From Saccharothrix saharensis (GTDB lineage Bacteria; Actinomycetota; Actinomycetes; Mycobacteriales; Pseudonocardiaceae): a stretch of 64,000 nt of DNA. How positions within the stretch are numbered: the stretch's first letter is position 1; each line of letters opens with the position of its first letter. Under the pieces are notes generated by a model that did no database searches, was not told the origin of the DNA, and worked only from the letters and a program-made list of their open reading frames with translations. The DNA is taken from contig NZ_VFPP01000001.1 in assembly GCF_006716745.1 (NCBI RefSeq), forward strand, positions 7,637,386 to 7,701,385. Reading direction: 5' to 3'. This document shows, one piece after another, positions 18,234 to 25,849 of the stretch. A program made the translations under genes and the position numbers.

Positions 18234-19585
18234 CGCGTCCCCTTCAGTCGCTCGGCGGCGGCGCGCAGGTCGCGCGCGAGGTCGGTTTCGGAGGCGGTGC
18301 GCAGCTCGCCGTCGTCCACCACGGTCCGGCCGCCGACCAGCAGGAGCTTGAGCGTCGGCTGCGGACCCAGGACCAGGGCGGCCACCGGGTCGTCGATGCC
18401 CGCGTGGTCGAGCCCGTCGAGCCGCCACACGGCCAGGTCGGCGAGCTTGCCCGGCTCGATCGAGCCGATCTCGCCGTCACGGCCGAGGCAGCGCGCGCCG
18501 CCCATCGTGCCCAGCCACAGCGCCTGCCGGACGTCCAGCGCCTTGGGTCCCCCGCGCTGCCTGGCCTGCAACAGGGCTTGGCGCAGCTCCTCGACCAGTC
18601 CGCCGGACTCGTTGGACGCCGCGCCGTCCACGCCGAGGCCGACCGGTGCGCCCGCGTCGAGCAGGTCGCGAACCGGGGCGATGCCGGTGCCCAGCCGGCC
18701 GTTGGAGGTGGGGCAGTGCGCGCTGCCGGTGCCGGTCGCGCCCAGCCGCTTCACCGCGTCGGGTGACAGGTGCACGGTGTGCGCCAGCCACACGTCGTCA
18801 CCGAGCCAGCCGAGGCGTTCGGCGTACTCGGTGGGCGTGCAGCCGTTCTCGGCCTGGCACTGGTCCTCCTCGTCCACCGTCTCGGCGAGGTGGGTGTGCA
18901 GCCGGACGCCCCGGGCGCGGGCCAGTTCCGCCGCGCCGGTCATCAGCTCGGCGCTGACGGAGAACGGCGAGCACGGCCCGACGGCCACCCGGACCAGCGC
19001 GTCCGGGCGGGTGTCGTGGTGGTCGGCGATGGCCTGTTCGGTGGCCTGGAGCGCGGCTTCGGTGTCCTCGACCAGGTTGTCCGGCGGGAGGCCGCCGTGC
19101 GACCGGCCGCGGTCCATCGAGCCGCGGATGGCGTGCAGGCGGATGCCGACGCGTTCGCCGGCCTCGACCAGGGCGGCGAACTGGTCGCCTCCCTCGCGGG
19201 GGTGGACGTAGTGGTGGTCGGCGGCGGTCGTGCAGCCGGTGGTCGCGAGCTTCGCCAGCCCGGCGGAGGCGGCCGCGTGCGTGATCCCGGCGTCCAGGCC
19301 GCGCCACACCGGGTAGAGCGTGGTCAGCCACTCGAACAGGGTGGCGTCCTGCGCGATGCCCCGGGTGGCCCACTGGTAGAGGTGGTGGTGGGTGTTGACC
19401 AGACCGGGCGTGACCAGGCAGCCGCTGCCGTCGACCCACGTGTGGGGGCCGGTCGGCCGGGGTGCCTGGCCGGGCCCGACGGCCGTGATCCGGCCGTTCT
19501 CGATGACGACGTGGCCGAACGCGTGCTCGGTGCCCGCGGCGTCCACCGTGGCCACCGCGACGCCGTCGAGGACGGTCGGTGTCAT
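18230..19585 (-). CDS. 8-oxoguanine deaminase-type amidohydrolase
   Basis: An amidohydrolase of 451 residues with the metal motif NTHHH (64-68), the second histidine cluster HTHLAETVDEE and the metal aspartate near GLGVDGAASNES. The sequence, including LVTPGLVNTHHHLYQWATRG and CPTSNGRLGTG, fits the 8-oxoguanine deaminase/hydroxydechloroatrazine-like group that converts 8-oxoguanine to urate. It sits between the Fe-S and Mo subunits of xanthine dehydrogenase, with 4-nt overlaps on both sides, which supports a purine role. Guanine deamination is the main alternative. Confidence 0.83.
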   Translation of the reverse strand: MTPTVLDGVAVATVDAAGTEHAFGHVVIENGRITAVGPGQAPRPTGPHTWVDGSGCLVTPGLVNTHHHLYQWATRGIAQDATLFEWLTTLYPVWRGLDAGITHAAASAGLAKLATTGCTTAADHHYVHPREGGDQFAALVEAGERVGIRLHAIRGSMDRGRSHGGLPPDNLVEDTEAALQATEQAIADHHDTRPDALVRVAVGPCSPFSVSAELMTGAAELARARGVRLHTHLAETVDEEDQCQAENGCTPTEYAERLGWLGDDVWLAHTVHLSPDAVKRLGATGTGSAHCPTSNGRLGTGIAPVRDLLDAGAPVGLGVDGAASNESGGLVEELRQALLQARQRGGPKALDVRQALWLGTMGGARCLGRDGEIGSIEPGKLADLAVWRLDGLDHAGIDDPVAALVLGPQPTLKLLLVGGRTVVDDGELRTASETDLARDLRAAAERLKGTR

Positions 19586-20067
19586 CGGGTCGCGCCCTCC
19601 GGGTCCGCCTTGCGGGTGGCGGCCAGGCGCACGGCGTCGAGGATCTTCTCGTAGCCCGTGCAGCGGCACAGGTTCCCGGCCAGCGCCTCCCGGATCTCCG
19701 GGTCGCTCGGCCGCGGCACCCGGTCGAGCAGGTCGTGCGCGGCGACCACGAGACCGGGGGTGCAGAAACCGCACTGCACCGCGCCGGCCTCCACGAACGC
19801 CTCCTGGACGGGGTCGAGCCGGTCGCCGTCGGCCAACCCCTCCACCGTCCGAACCTCGCGGTCCTGCACCTGGCCCGCGGCCACCAGACAGGAGCACACC
19901 GGCGTGTTGTCCAGGTACACCGTGCACGAGCCGCACTCGCCCTGCTCACAGGCGTTCTTCGAACCGGGCAGGCCGAGTCGCTCGCGCAGCAGGAACAGCA
20001 GGCTCTCGCCCTCCCACACGTCGTCGGCCTGCCGCGGCTCGCCGTTCACCGTCACGTTCACGCGCAT
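19582..20067 (-). CDS. xdhC: Xanthine dehydrogenase, 2Fe-2S subunit
   Basis: The small iron-sulfur subunit, 161 residues. The plant-type ferredoxin cluster is formed by the cysteines in ACEQGECGSCTVYLDNTPVC, and the second cluster by CGFCTPG and NLCRCTGY. Both sets are complete. It passes electrons from the molybdenum centre to the FAD subunit. It starts 3 nt from the FAD-subunit stop and overlaps the deaminase gene by 4 nt. Confidence 0.93.
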   Translation of the reverse strand: MRVNVTVNGEPRQADDVWEGESLLFLLRERLGLPGSKNACEQGECGSCTVYLDNTPVCSCLVAAGQVQDREVRTVEGLADGDRLDPVQEAFVEAGAVQCGFCTPGLVVAAHDLLDRVPRPSDPEIREALAGNLCRCTGYEKILDAVRLAATRKADPEGATR

Positions 20068-20069
20068 GG

Positions 20070-20942
20070 TCAGGCCACCTTCTCGGCGTAGTCGCGCCAG
20101 GCCCAGTCGAGCGTGCGGCGGGCCAGCACGGCGAGGGCGTGCTTGCGGTACGCGGCCGAACCGCGCACGTCGTCGATGGGGCTCGCGGCCTGCGCCACGA
20201 GGTCGCCGAACCGCCGCTTCACCGAGTCGAGCAGCGGTTTCGGCGACTCCCACTGGTCGGTGGAGGTCAGTTCGGCGGACAGGAACTCCTCGGCGGCGCT
20301 CGCCCGGCGCGGCGTGGGCGCGGCACTGCCGACCGCCGCCCCGACCCGCTGCCGCACGGGGTGCAGCGCGACGGCGAACGAGCACACCGCGATGACCATG
20401 GCGTTGCGCGTGCCGACCTTGGCGAACTGCTGCGGGGCCCCGGTGGCAGGCACGCGGACCGCCGTGATCAGCTCGTCCGGCTCCAGCGCGTTGCGCTTGA
20501 CACCCAGGTAGAACCCGGTGGCCGGGATGAGCCGGGTGCCCCTGGTCGAGGCGACCTCCACGGTGGCGTCCGCGGCGAGCAGCACGGGGTGCGTGTCACC
20601 GGCGGGTGAGGCGGCGCCCAGGTTGCCGCCGACCGTGCCGCGGTTGCGGATCTGCGGCGAGCCGACCGTGCGGGACGCCATCGCCAACCCGGGCAGGCGC
20701 TCGCCCAGCTCGTCGATGATCCGGGTGTAGGGGACGCCGGCGCCGATGCGCACCGCGTCGCCGTCCACGTCCCAGGAGCGCAGTTCGGCGATCCGGGTCA
20801 GGTCGAGCAGGGCGGGTGGGCGGCGGTGGTCGAAGTTCAGCTCCACCATCACGTCCGTGCCGCCCGCGATGGGCACGACGTCCGGGCGCTGCGCCTTCAG
20901 GGCCAACGCCTCGGCGAGGGTGTCGGGACGGAGGAAATCCAT
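20070..20942 (-). CDS. xdhB: Xanthine dehydrogenase, FAD-binding subunit
   Basis: The flavin subunit, 290 residues, first gene of the purine operon. The FAD-binding motifs of the CO-dehydrogenase flavoprotein family are present: PIAGGTDVMVEL near the N-terminus and SPQIRNRGTVGGNLG in the middle. It delivers electrons to NAD+. The 174 bp upstream are shared with the divergent PucR-type regulator gene, an arrangement that suggests control by that regulator. The C-terminal domain is slightly short compared with E. coli XdhB but ends normally. Confidence 0.92.
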   Translation of the reverse strand: MDFLRPDTLAEALALKAQRPDVVPIAGGTDVMVELNFDHRRPPALLDLTRIAELRSWDVDGDAVRIGAGVPYTRIIDELGERLPGLAMASRTVGSPQIRNRGTVGGNLGAASPAGDTHPVLLAADATVEVASTRGTRLIPATGFYLGVKRNALEPDELITAVRVPATGAPQQFAKVGTRNAMVIAVCSFAVALHPVRQRVGAAVGSAAPTPRRASAAEEFLSAELTSTDQWESPKPLLDSVKRRFGDLVAQAASPIDDVRGSAAYRKHALAVLARRTLDWAWRDYAEKVA

Positions 20943-21116
20943 CGGCTACCTCGGTGGGTGGGGTGCGCGGTGTGTGGGCCAGTACACAGACGGGGGACGG
21001 TGATCGGCTACGGCGGAGCCCATGAATCCCAGGCTCCTACGGCGAGAGGATTTGTGCTTTCCTACAAACACGATCGGACGATGGTAAATCGGGAAAGTGA
21101 CGCCGAGGAGGCGCCT

Positions 21117-22598
21117 GTGTTGCTGGTTCGGAGCCTGCTCGGGATGCCGGAACTCCGCCTGCGCCTGGTGAGCGGCACCGACTCCGTGGACAGGCCGGTG
21201 ACCAGGCTCTACGGCACCGAGTTGCCCGATCCGGCCCGCTACCTGTCCGGTGGCGAGCTGGTGCTCACCGGGCTGTTGTGGCACCGCACCGCCGCCGATT
21301 GTGAAAAGTTCGTCGCTTCCTTGGCGGCGGCCGGGGTCGCGGCGTTGGCGGCCAGTTCGCCCGATGCCGCCGGTGCATTGCCCGGAGCGCTGGTGGAGGC
21401 GTGCGAACGGCACGGCGTGCCGCTGTTGGAGGTACCGGTCGACCTGTCGTTCGCGGCCATCACCGAACGGGTGGTGCTGGAGCTGGCGGCCGAACGGGTC
21501 GGCGACGCGGGCGTGCTGCTGGGCCGGCACCGGCGGCTGCTGACCGTGGTCGCCGACGGCGGTGGGTTGTCCGAGCTGGTGGCGGCCGGCGCGGCGGAGC
21601 TGGACGCGCCCTGCTGGGTGCTGGCGTGCACGGGCCGCGTCGTCGCCGGGCCGGACCTGCCGGAGGCGACGGCGTTCGTGCGGGAGTTCCTGCGGGCCGA
21701 CCGGCTGCCCAAGGTCGTGCGCGGCACGACGCTGCTTCCGGTGTCCGCGCGCGGCGGGGCGCGGCTGACCTCGTGGATCCTCCTGGTGTCCGGCGACCGC
21801 ACGCACGACGAGGTGGCCGCCGAGCTGGCCAGCCTCGTCGGCGTGGAGCGGGCGCGGGTCGTGCAGGGCAGGGAGATCGAGAACCGCGCGGCCGGGCCCC
21901 TGCTGCGGCAGGTGTTCGCCGGTGGCGACGTCGCCGCGCGGATCGCGGCGGTCGGGTGGGACCCGGACGCGCCGCTCCGGGTGTTGGCGGCGTCGGTGTC
22001 GAACGGACAGGCCGAGCAGGCCGTGGCGCTGGTGGAGGAGGTGCTGGCGTCGGTCACCTCGACGTTCCTGGTGGCCGCCGTGGGCGGCGAGGTGTACGCG
22101 CTGGCGCCGTCCGGGTCGTGGACCGAAGGGGTGCGCTCGGCGTTGCGGGCACTGGAACCGGGGTTGCGCTCGGCCCGGGTGCTGGTCGGCATCTCCTCAC
22201 CGGTCGGGCACACGGGGCTGCGCGGTGCGGCGGAGGAGGCGTCGCACGCCCGGCGGCTGGGAGAACGGCGGACCGGCCGCACGTGCGTGGTGGCGGGGGA
22301 GGAGATCGCGCTGCACCAACTGCTGCTGGCCGGTGTGCCGGAGGAGCTGCGCCGCTCCCTGCGCCGGAGGCTGCTGGGCCCGGTGCTGGACTACGACGCC
22401 GAGCACGGCTCGGACCTCGTCGGCACGCTGCGGGTGTTCCTGGACTGCTCGGGCTCGTGGACGGCCGCCGCCGCCCGCCTGCACGTCCACGTGAACACCC
22501 TGCGGTACCGGGTGGGGCGCGTGGAGGACCTGCTCGGCGTGGACCTCTCGGAGTTCACCGAACGGGTGGACCTGTACCTGGCCCTGCAGGCAGGGTGA
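21117..22598 (+). CDS. PucR-family transcriptional regulator
   Basis: A regulator of 493 residues with an N-terminal purine catabolism (PucR) domain (VRSLLGMPELRLRLVSG, then LSGGELVLTGL), a central GGDEF-like CdaR region and a C-terminal PucR helix-turn-helix (AAARLHVHVNTLRYRVGRVE). The GTG at 21117 is chosen for its GAGGAG ribosome binding site; an ATG 36 nt upstream lacks one. It is divergent from the xanthine dehydrogenase operon and probably activates it when purines are available, as PucR does in Bacillus. The shared spacer contains TTTGTG-CTTTCCTA-CAAACAC, a possible imperfect operator. Confidence 0.88.
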   Translation: MLLVRSLLGMPELRLRLVSGTDSVDRPVTRLYGTELPDPARYLSGGELVLTGLLWHRTAADCEKFVASLAAAGVAALAASSPDAAGALPGALVEACERHGVPLLEVPVDLSFAAITERVVLELAAERVGDAGVLLGRHRRLLTVVADGGGLSELVAAGAAELDAPCWVLACTGRVVAGPDLPEATAFVREFLRADRLPKVVRGTTLLPVSARGGARLTSWILLVSGDRTHDEVAAELASLVGVERARVVQGREIENRAAGPLLRQVFAGGDVAARIAAVGWDPDAPLRVLAASVSNGQAEQAVALVEEVLASVTSTFLVAAVGGEVYALAPSGSWTEGVRSALRALEPGLRSARVLVGISSPVGHTGLRGAAEEASHARRLGERRTGRTCVVAGEEIALHQLLLAGVPEELRRSLRRRLLGPVLDYDAEHGSDLVGTLRVFLDCSGSWTAAAARLHVHVNTLRYRVGRVEDLLGVDLSEFTERVDLYLALQAG

Positions 22599-22599
22599 G

Positions 22600-22788
22600 A
22601 CCGGACCCACCGGCGGTCCTGCTCGACGACCCCCGGTCGCGCCGTTGCGGCTGAACGCGGCCACAGGTCGAAGCCGATGATCCCAGGCCGACCGCGAACC
22701 ACAGCCAGGTGAACGGCCGGTCGAGCGGGAAGTTCGCCAGGCCGAAGACCGGGATCGCCGCGCCGACCACGGCCCCGAAGACCGCCAT
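22600..22788 (-). pseudogene. Remnant of a small membrane protein gene, frameshifted
   Basis: Reading the minus strand from an ATG at 22788 gives a hydrophobic protein (AVFGAVVGAAIPVFGLA, then TWLWFAVGLG). At about 22686 the frame turns non-hydrophobic, but shifting by one base continues the second helix as IIGFDLWPRS. One missing G in the GGGATC context would restore a two-helix protein. No good ribosome binding site or clear end exists, and the shifted frame runs into the PucR gene. It is therefore either a decayed gene or a sequencing error. Low confidence. Confidence 0.35.
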
Positions 22789-22888
22789 CGGCCCGGCCGG
22801 GCGGACGCGTGCCGTCGAAGACCTCCCCGGTCGGCGGTTCGCGTCCCCGGGGGTACCGCGTGATCCACGCGGGAAACGCGCGGAGGGT

Positions 22889-22926
22889 GCCACCCCCGAC
22901 CAGCCGCCGCGCAGGCCGGGGGTGGC
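22889..22926 (-). terminator. Hairpin after the DUF1996 gene
   Basis: A 9-bp perfect stem (GCCACCCCC at 22889-22897 with GGGGGTGGC at 22918-22926) and a 20-nt loop lies 36 nt downstream of the stop of the minus-strand DUF1996 gene. The rest of the 363-bp gap 22599-22961 holds only the membrane-protein remnant. Confidence 0.6.
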
Positions 22927-22961
22927 GGTCTCCTCACCTCACCCGCTGCCCCGGATCGTCG

Positions 22962-24374
22962 TCATTCCCGGCACCGGCGGCCGGAGTTCACGCACTGCAC
23001 CAACCGGTTCATGATCTCCTCGGACATCACGTTGGCGAAGTCGTCGTGGTCGGAGAACGGGTTGTGCTCCTCCTGGGGGAAGGCGTCGACGGCGTACTGC
23101 CCGGCCACCTGCACGTCCCGCGGGATGTCGTAGGTCAGGCTGATCCGCAGTTGCGGCACGGCTTTGAAGCCGCGCGGGCACTTGCCGTTCCCGTCCGGGT
23201 AGACGATGTGGTCGCGGTGGTTGGCGCTGTCGGTGTTCCTGCCGTCCCAGCAGCTCGCGAAGTCGTGGATGCGCTTGACCTTGCTGCCCTGCGGGCAGAT
23301 CGGGTACTTGTCGATCAGCACCTTGTCCTCGAACCCGGTGCACGTCCACGACTTGCGGGCGTTCTTCGGGCCGTTCGTGGAGACCTTGGCGTCGCCGTAC
23401 AACACGCGCAGGAACTGCGGCATCGGCTCGACCTTGCCGACGGGGCTGCCGCGGAAGGTGATGTCCACGACCTCGGGGCGCTGGATCTCGCCCTCGTTGC
23501 CGGGCAGTTCGTTCTCGTCACTGGCGCTCTTGCCGTCACCCTTCTCCGGCGCGTCCGCCTCGGCTTCCCGAGCCGCCTCGGCGACCTTGGCGTCGTCGCC
23601 GTCGCCGTCCTTCACCGTGCACGGCGCGAGCCTCCTGAGCCCGCGCGGCCGTTCGGCGACCCGGTCGATGGCCTGCGCGATGCGGTCGAGGGACGCGGTC
23701 CGCTTGTCCCGCAACGGCCGGAGCACGGCGTTGTTGACGAAGTTCGGGTCCTCGACGTTCGCCGCGGCCTTCAGCTTGGTGTTCGCCCCCGCGATCTGGT
23801 CCTTCATCGCCTGGAGGTTGCGGTCCACCTCCGCCTTGGCCTGACGCGGCACGGTGCGCAGCTTGCGCCGCACGTCGGGGCACTCGACCTCGGCGCCGGC
23901 GGGCTGACCGGGTTCCCCGTCCTCGTTCTCGCGGTCGATCCGGACCACGGGCCAGAAGTAGGCGGACTTGTCGCCGTTCTTGCAGGTGGTGTCGGCTTCG
24001 AGCAGGCTCTCGTTCGTGGAGTCGGCGTCGGTCGACACGTTGCCCACGTAGTCGTGCAGGTGTTCCGCGCCGTTGCGGACCCCCGGCTGCGCGATGAAGT
24101 TGTCCGGGTTGAAGTGGCCGTTCTCGTTGCGGCCGCAGTCCACGGTGAACGTGCCGGTGCTCGCGCCGCGCTGTGGCCGAGGGGCGCGCACGTTGCGCTG
24201 CTGCTTCGTGATGTCGACGAACAGGGAGATGTCGGCCCCGTCCGCCTGGGCGGTCCCCTGATCGCCGGTGGTGCTGATCGCGACGGCCAGGCCGATCGTG
24301 AGCGCCAACCCGGTCACGCCGGCAGTCAGCTTCGTGCGCCGGGAGAAGCGGTGCCGCCCCTGGTTTCGCATCAT
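22962..24374 (-). CDS. Secreted or membrane-anchored DUF1996 protein
   Basis: A protein of 470 residues with an N-terminal basic stretch (RHRFSRRTKL) and one hydrophobic segment that is a signal peptide or anchor. The start is MM, either ATG at 24374 or 24371, behind GAGGTGAC. The DUF1996 domain is split by an insertion of about 130 charged residues (170-300). The first half includes GTFTVDCGRNENGHFNPDN and GAEHLHDYVGN; the second half has the hallmark FASCWDGRNTDSANHRDH. DUF1996 proteins are common in fungi and actinomycetes and may be carbohydrate-active, with conserved His/Asp; their function is unproven. It ends at a hairpin and is monocistronic. Confidence 0.85.
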   Translation of the reverse strand: MMRNQGRHRFSRRTKLTAGVTGLALTIGLAVAISTTGDQGTAQADGADISLFVDITKQQRNVRAPRPQRGASTGTFTVDCGRNENGHFNPDNFIAQPGVRNGAEHLHDYVGNVSTDADSTNESLLEADTTCKNGDKSAYFWPVVRIDRENEDGEPGQPAGAEVECPDVRRKLRTVPRQAKAEVDRNLQAMKDQIAGANTKLKAAANVEDPNFVNNAVLRPLRDKRTASLDRIAQAIDRVAERPRGLRRLAPCTVKDGDGDDAKVAEAAREAEADAPEKGDGKSASDENELPGNEGEIQRPEVVDITFRGSPVGKVEPMPQFLRVLYGDAKVSTNGPKNARKSWTCTGFEDKVLIDKYPICPQGSKVKRIHDFASCWDGRNTDSANHRDHIVYPDGNGKCPRGFKAVPQLRISLTYDIPRDVQVAGQYAVDAFPQEEHNPFSDHDDFANVMSEEIMNRLVQCVNSGRRCRE

Positions 24375-24749
24375 GGATGTGTCACCTCGTCGTAGGTACG
24401 CGCATGTGTGCGTTCAACCCCGACCGCCGGTGGGCGGTGGACACAGTGGCATACGTACCGCGCCCAGTCCGCGACCTGACCGTTACCTTTTCGTTATCTC
24501 GACTCGACCCCTATCTTGCGCATCGAACCGACCGCGCACGGGTAGGCACTGATCGCCTCGGTGAACCCGTCACCGGTGCCGCGTCGTCGAGTGCGAGCCG
24601 GTCGGTGCTGAGGGCTTCCGTCCGGGTCGGTATCCACGGCTGTGAACGACCCTGTCGGTTCGCTGTCGAGGCTTCACCTCCGGCTGATCGCCGGGAAACA
24701 CTCCGGGGCGTCTCACGAGCAAGTGCTCACGAGCCGAGAAGGAGTGGTC
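24375..24749. other. Divergent intergenic region (375 bp)
   Basis: This region separates the DUF1996 gene (minus) from a secreted propeller gene (plus). A small inverted repeat GAGCA-AG-TGCTC (24717-24728), flanked by two CACGAG copies, lies just before the GAAGGAG ribosome binding site of the plus-strand gene and could be an operator. No consensus promoter hexamers or coding sequence stand out. Confidence 0.4.
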
Positions 24750-25679
24750 ATGCATCGCACACTCGGTGTGCTGGCCGCAGTGGTGCTGGGGGCTTCCCTC
24801 GTCACCGCCGCGCCCGCCGCCGCAGCGCAAGCGCACCCGTTCCCCACCCAGTTCCCCCTGCCCGACGGGTTCCTGCCCGAAGGCATCGCGATCGGCGCGG
24901 CGCCCACGGCGTACTTCGGGTCGCGGGCCGATGGGGACCTGTTCCGCGTCGACCTCCGCACCGGGCGCGGTGAGGTGTTCAGCCAGGGGCCCGGTACGGC
25001 GTCGGTCGGGGTGAAGGTCGATCGGCGCAAGAGGGTGTTCGTGGCCGGTGGCGGGGGTGGTGACGGGCGGGTGGTCGACGCCCGGAGCGGAGCGGTCCTC
25101 AAGTCTTACCGGTTCGCTTCGGACGCGAACACATTCGTCAACGACGTGGTGATCACCGACGACGCGGCGTACTTCACCGACTCGCGGAAGGCGGTGCTGT
25201 ATCGCGTCGCGTTCGGTCGGCACGGCGCGTTGCCGGAGTCGCACACCGAGATTCCCCTCTCCGGCGACTTCGTCCTCACGCCGGGTGTCAACAACGCCAA
25301 CGGCATCGCGGAGACGCCCGACGGCAAAGCGCTGGTGATCGTCCAGAGCAACACCGGGCAACTGCACCGGGTCGACCCGCGGACCGGCGTGACGGCCGTC
25401 GTCGACCTCGGCGGCGAGGTGCTGACCAACGGCGACGGGCTCCTGGTCGAGGGCCGCACGCTCTACGTCGTGCAGAACCGGCTGAACACCCTGGCCGTGT
25501 TTTCCCTGGCCAGGGATGGTTCGAGCGGTCGGCTCGTGACCAAGGTCACCGATCCGCGGTTCGACGTGCCGACCACGGTCGCGTCGTTCGCGGGACGGCT
25601 CTACCTGCCCAACGCCCGCTTCACCACACCGCCCACGCCCACGACGACGTACGACGCCGTTTCGGTGCCGAAGCCGTGA
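24750..25679 (+). CDS. Secreted SMP-30/gluconolactonase-like beta-propeller
   Basis: A secreted protein of 309 residues; the ATG at 24750 follows GAAGGAG. The signal peptide (HRTLGVLAAVVLGASLVTAA, cleavage near AAA-QA) is clear. The rest is a six-bladed propeller of the superoxide-dismutase-like/SMP-30 group (LPEGIAIG near the start, NGIAETPDGKALVIVQ, LTNGDGLLVEGRTLYVVQ). The conserved Asn and Asp metal residues of gluconolactonases appear partly retained (NNANGI, NGDGL), but enzyme activity is not certain. Homologous proteins are usual in actinomycetes. The gene is monocistronic and followed by a hairpin. Confidence 0.83.
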   Translation: MHRTLGVLAAVVLGASLVTAAPAAAAQAHPFPTQFPLPDGFLPEGIAIGAAPTAYFGSRADGDLFRVDLRTGRGEVFSQGPGTASVGVKVDRRKRVFVAGGGGGDGRVVDARSGAVLKSYRFASDANTFVNDVVITDDAAYFTDSRKAVLYRVAFGRHGALPESHTEIPLSGDFVLTPGVNNANGIAETPDGKALVIVQSNTGQLHRVDPRTGVTAVVDLGGEVLTNGDGLLVEGRTLYVVQNRLNTLAVFSLARDGSSGRLVTKVTDPRFDVPTTVASFAGRLYLPNARFTTPPTPTTTYDAVSVPKP

Positions 25680-25685
25680 AACGCG

Positions 25686-25719
25686 GGGGGCCGGTGGCGA
25701 GAAGTTCACATCGGCCCCC
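25686..25719 (+). terminator. Hairpin after the propeller gene
   Basis: An 8-bp stem (GGGGGCCG at 25686-25693 with CGGCCCCC at 25712-25719) and an 18-nt loop begins 6 nt after the stop of the propeller gene. It probably separates it from the conservon that starts at 25850. Confidence 0.55.
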
Positions 25720-25849
25720 TGTTCGGGGCATCACTCGACTGGGTAACCTCATCGTCGCGTCGCGCAAGTGATCGCTGTCTCTTCGTAATAATGATCTTCG
25801 AGTGTTACCGTTCCGTCGCCGATCAGGTGAAGAAGAGGCAGCGTTCCTA

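Noticed and set aside
15351-19211. 1286-codon open reading frame on the plus strand
   Set aside because: It is a shadow of the purine operon on the minus strand: it runs antisense through four well-supported genes, has Arg/His/Ala/Gly-biased composition typical of the complementary frame in high-GC DNA, and shows no domain motif.
22197-22937. 246-codon minus-strand open frame downstream of the PucR gene
   Set aside because: It overlaps the PucR coding region antisense for most of its length and has no start signal or family resemblance; only the short hydrophobic stretch noted as a pseudogene seemed worth keeping.
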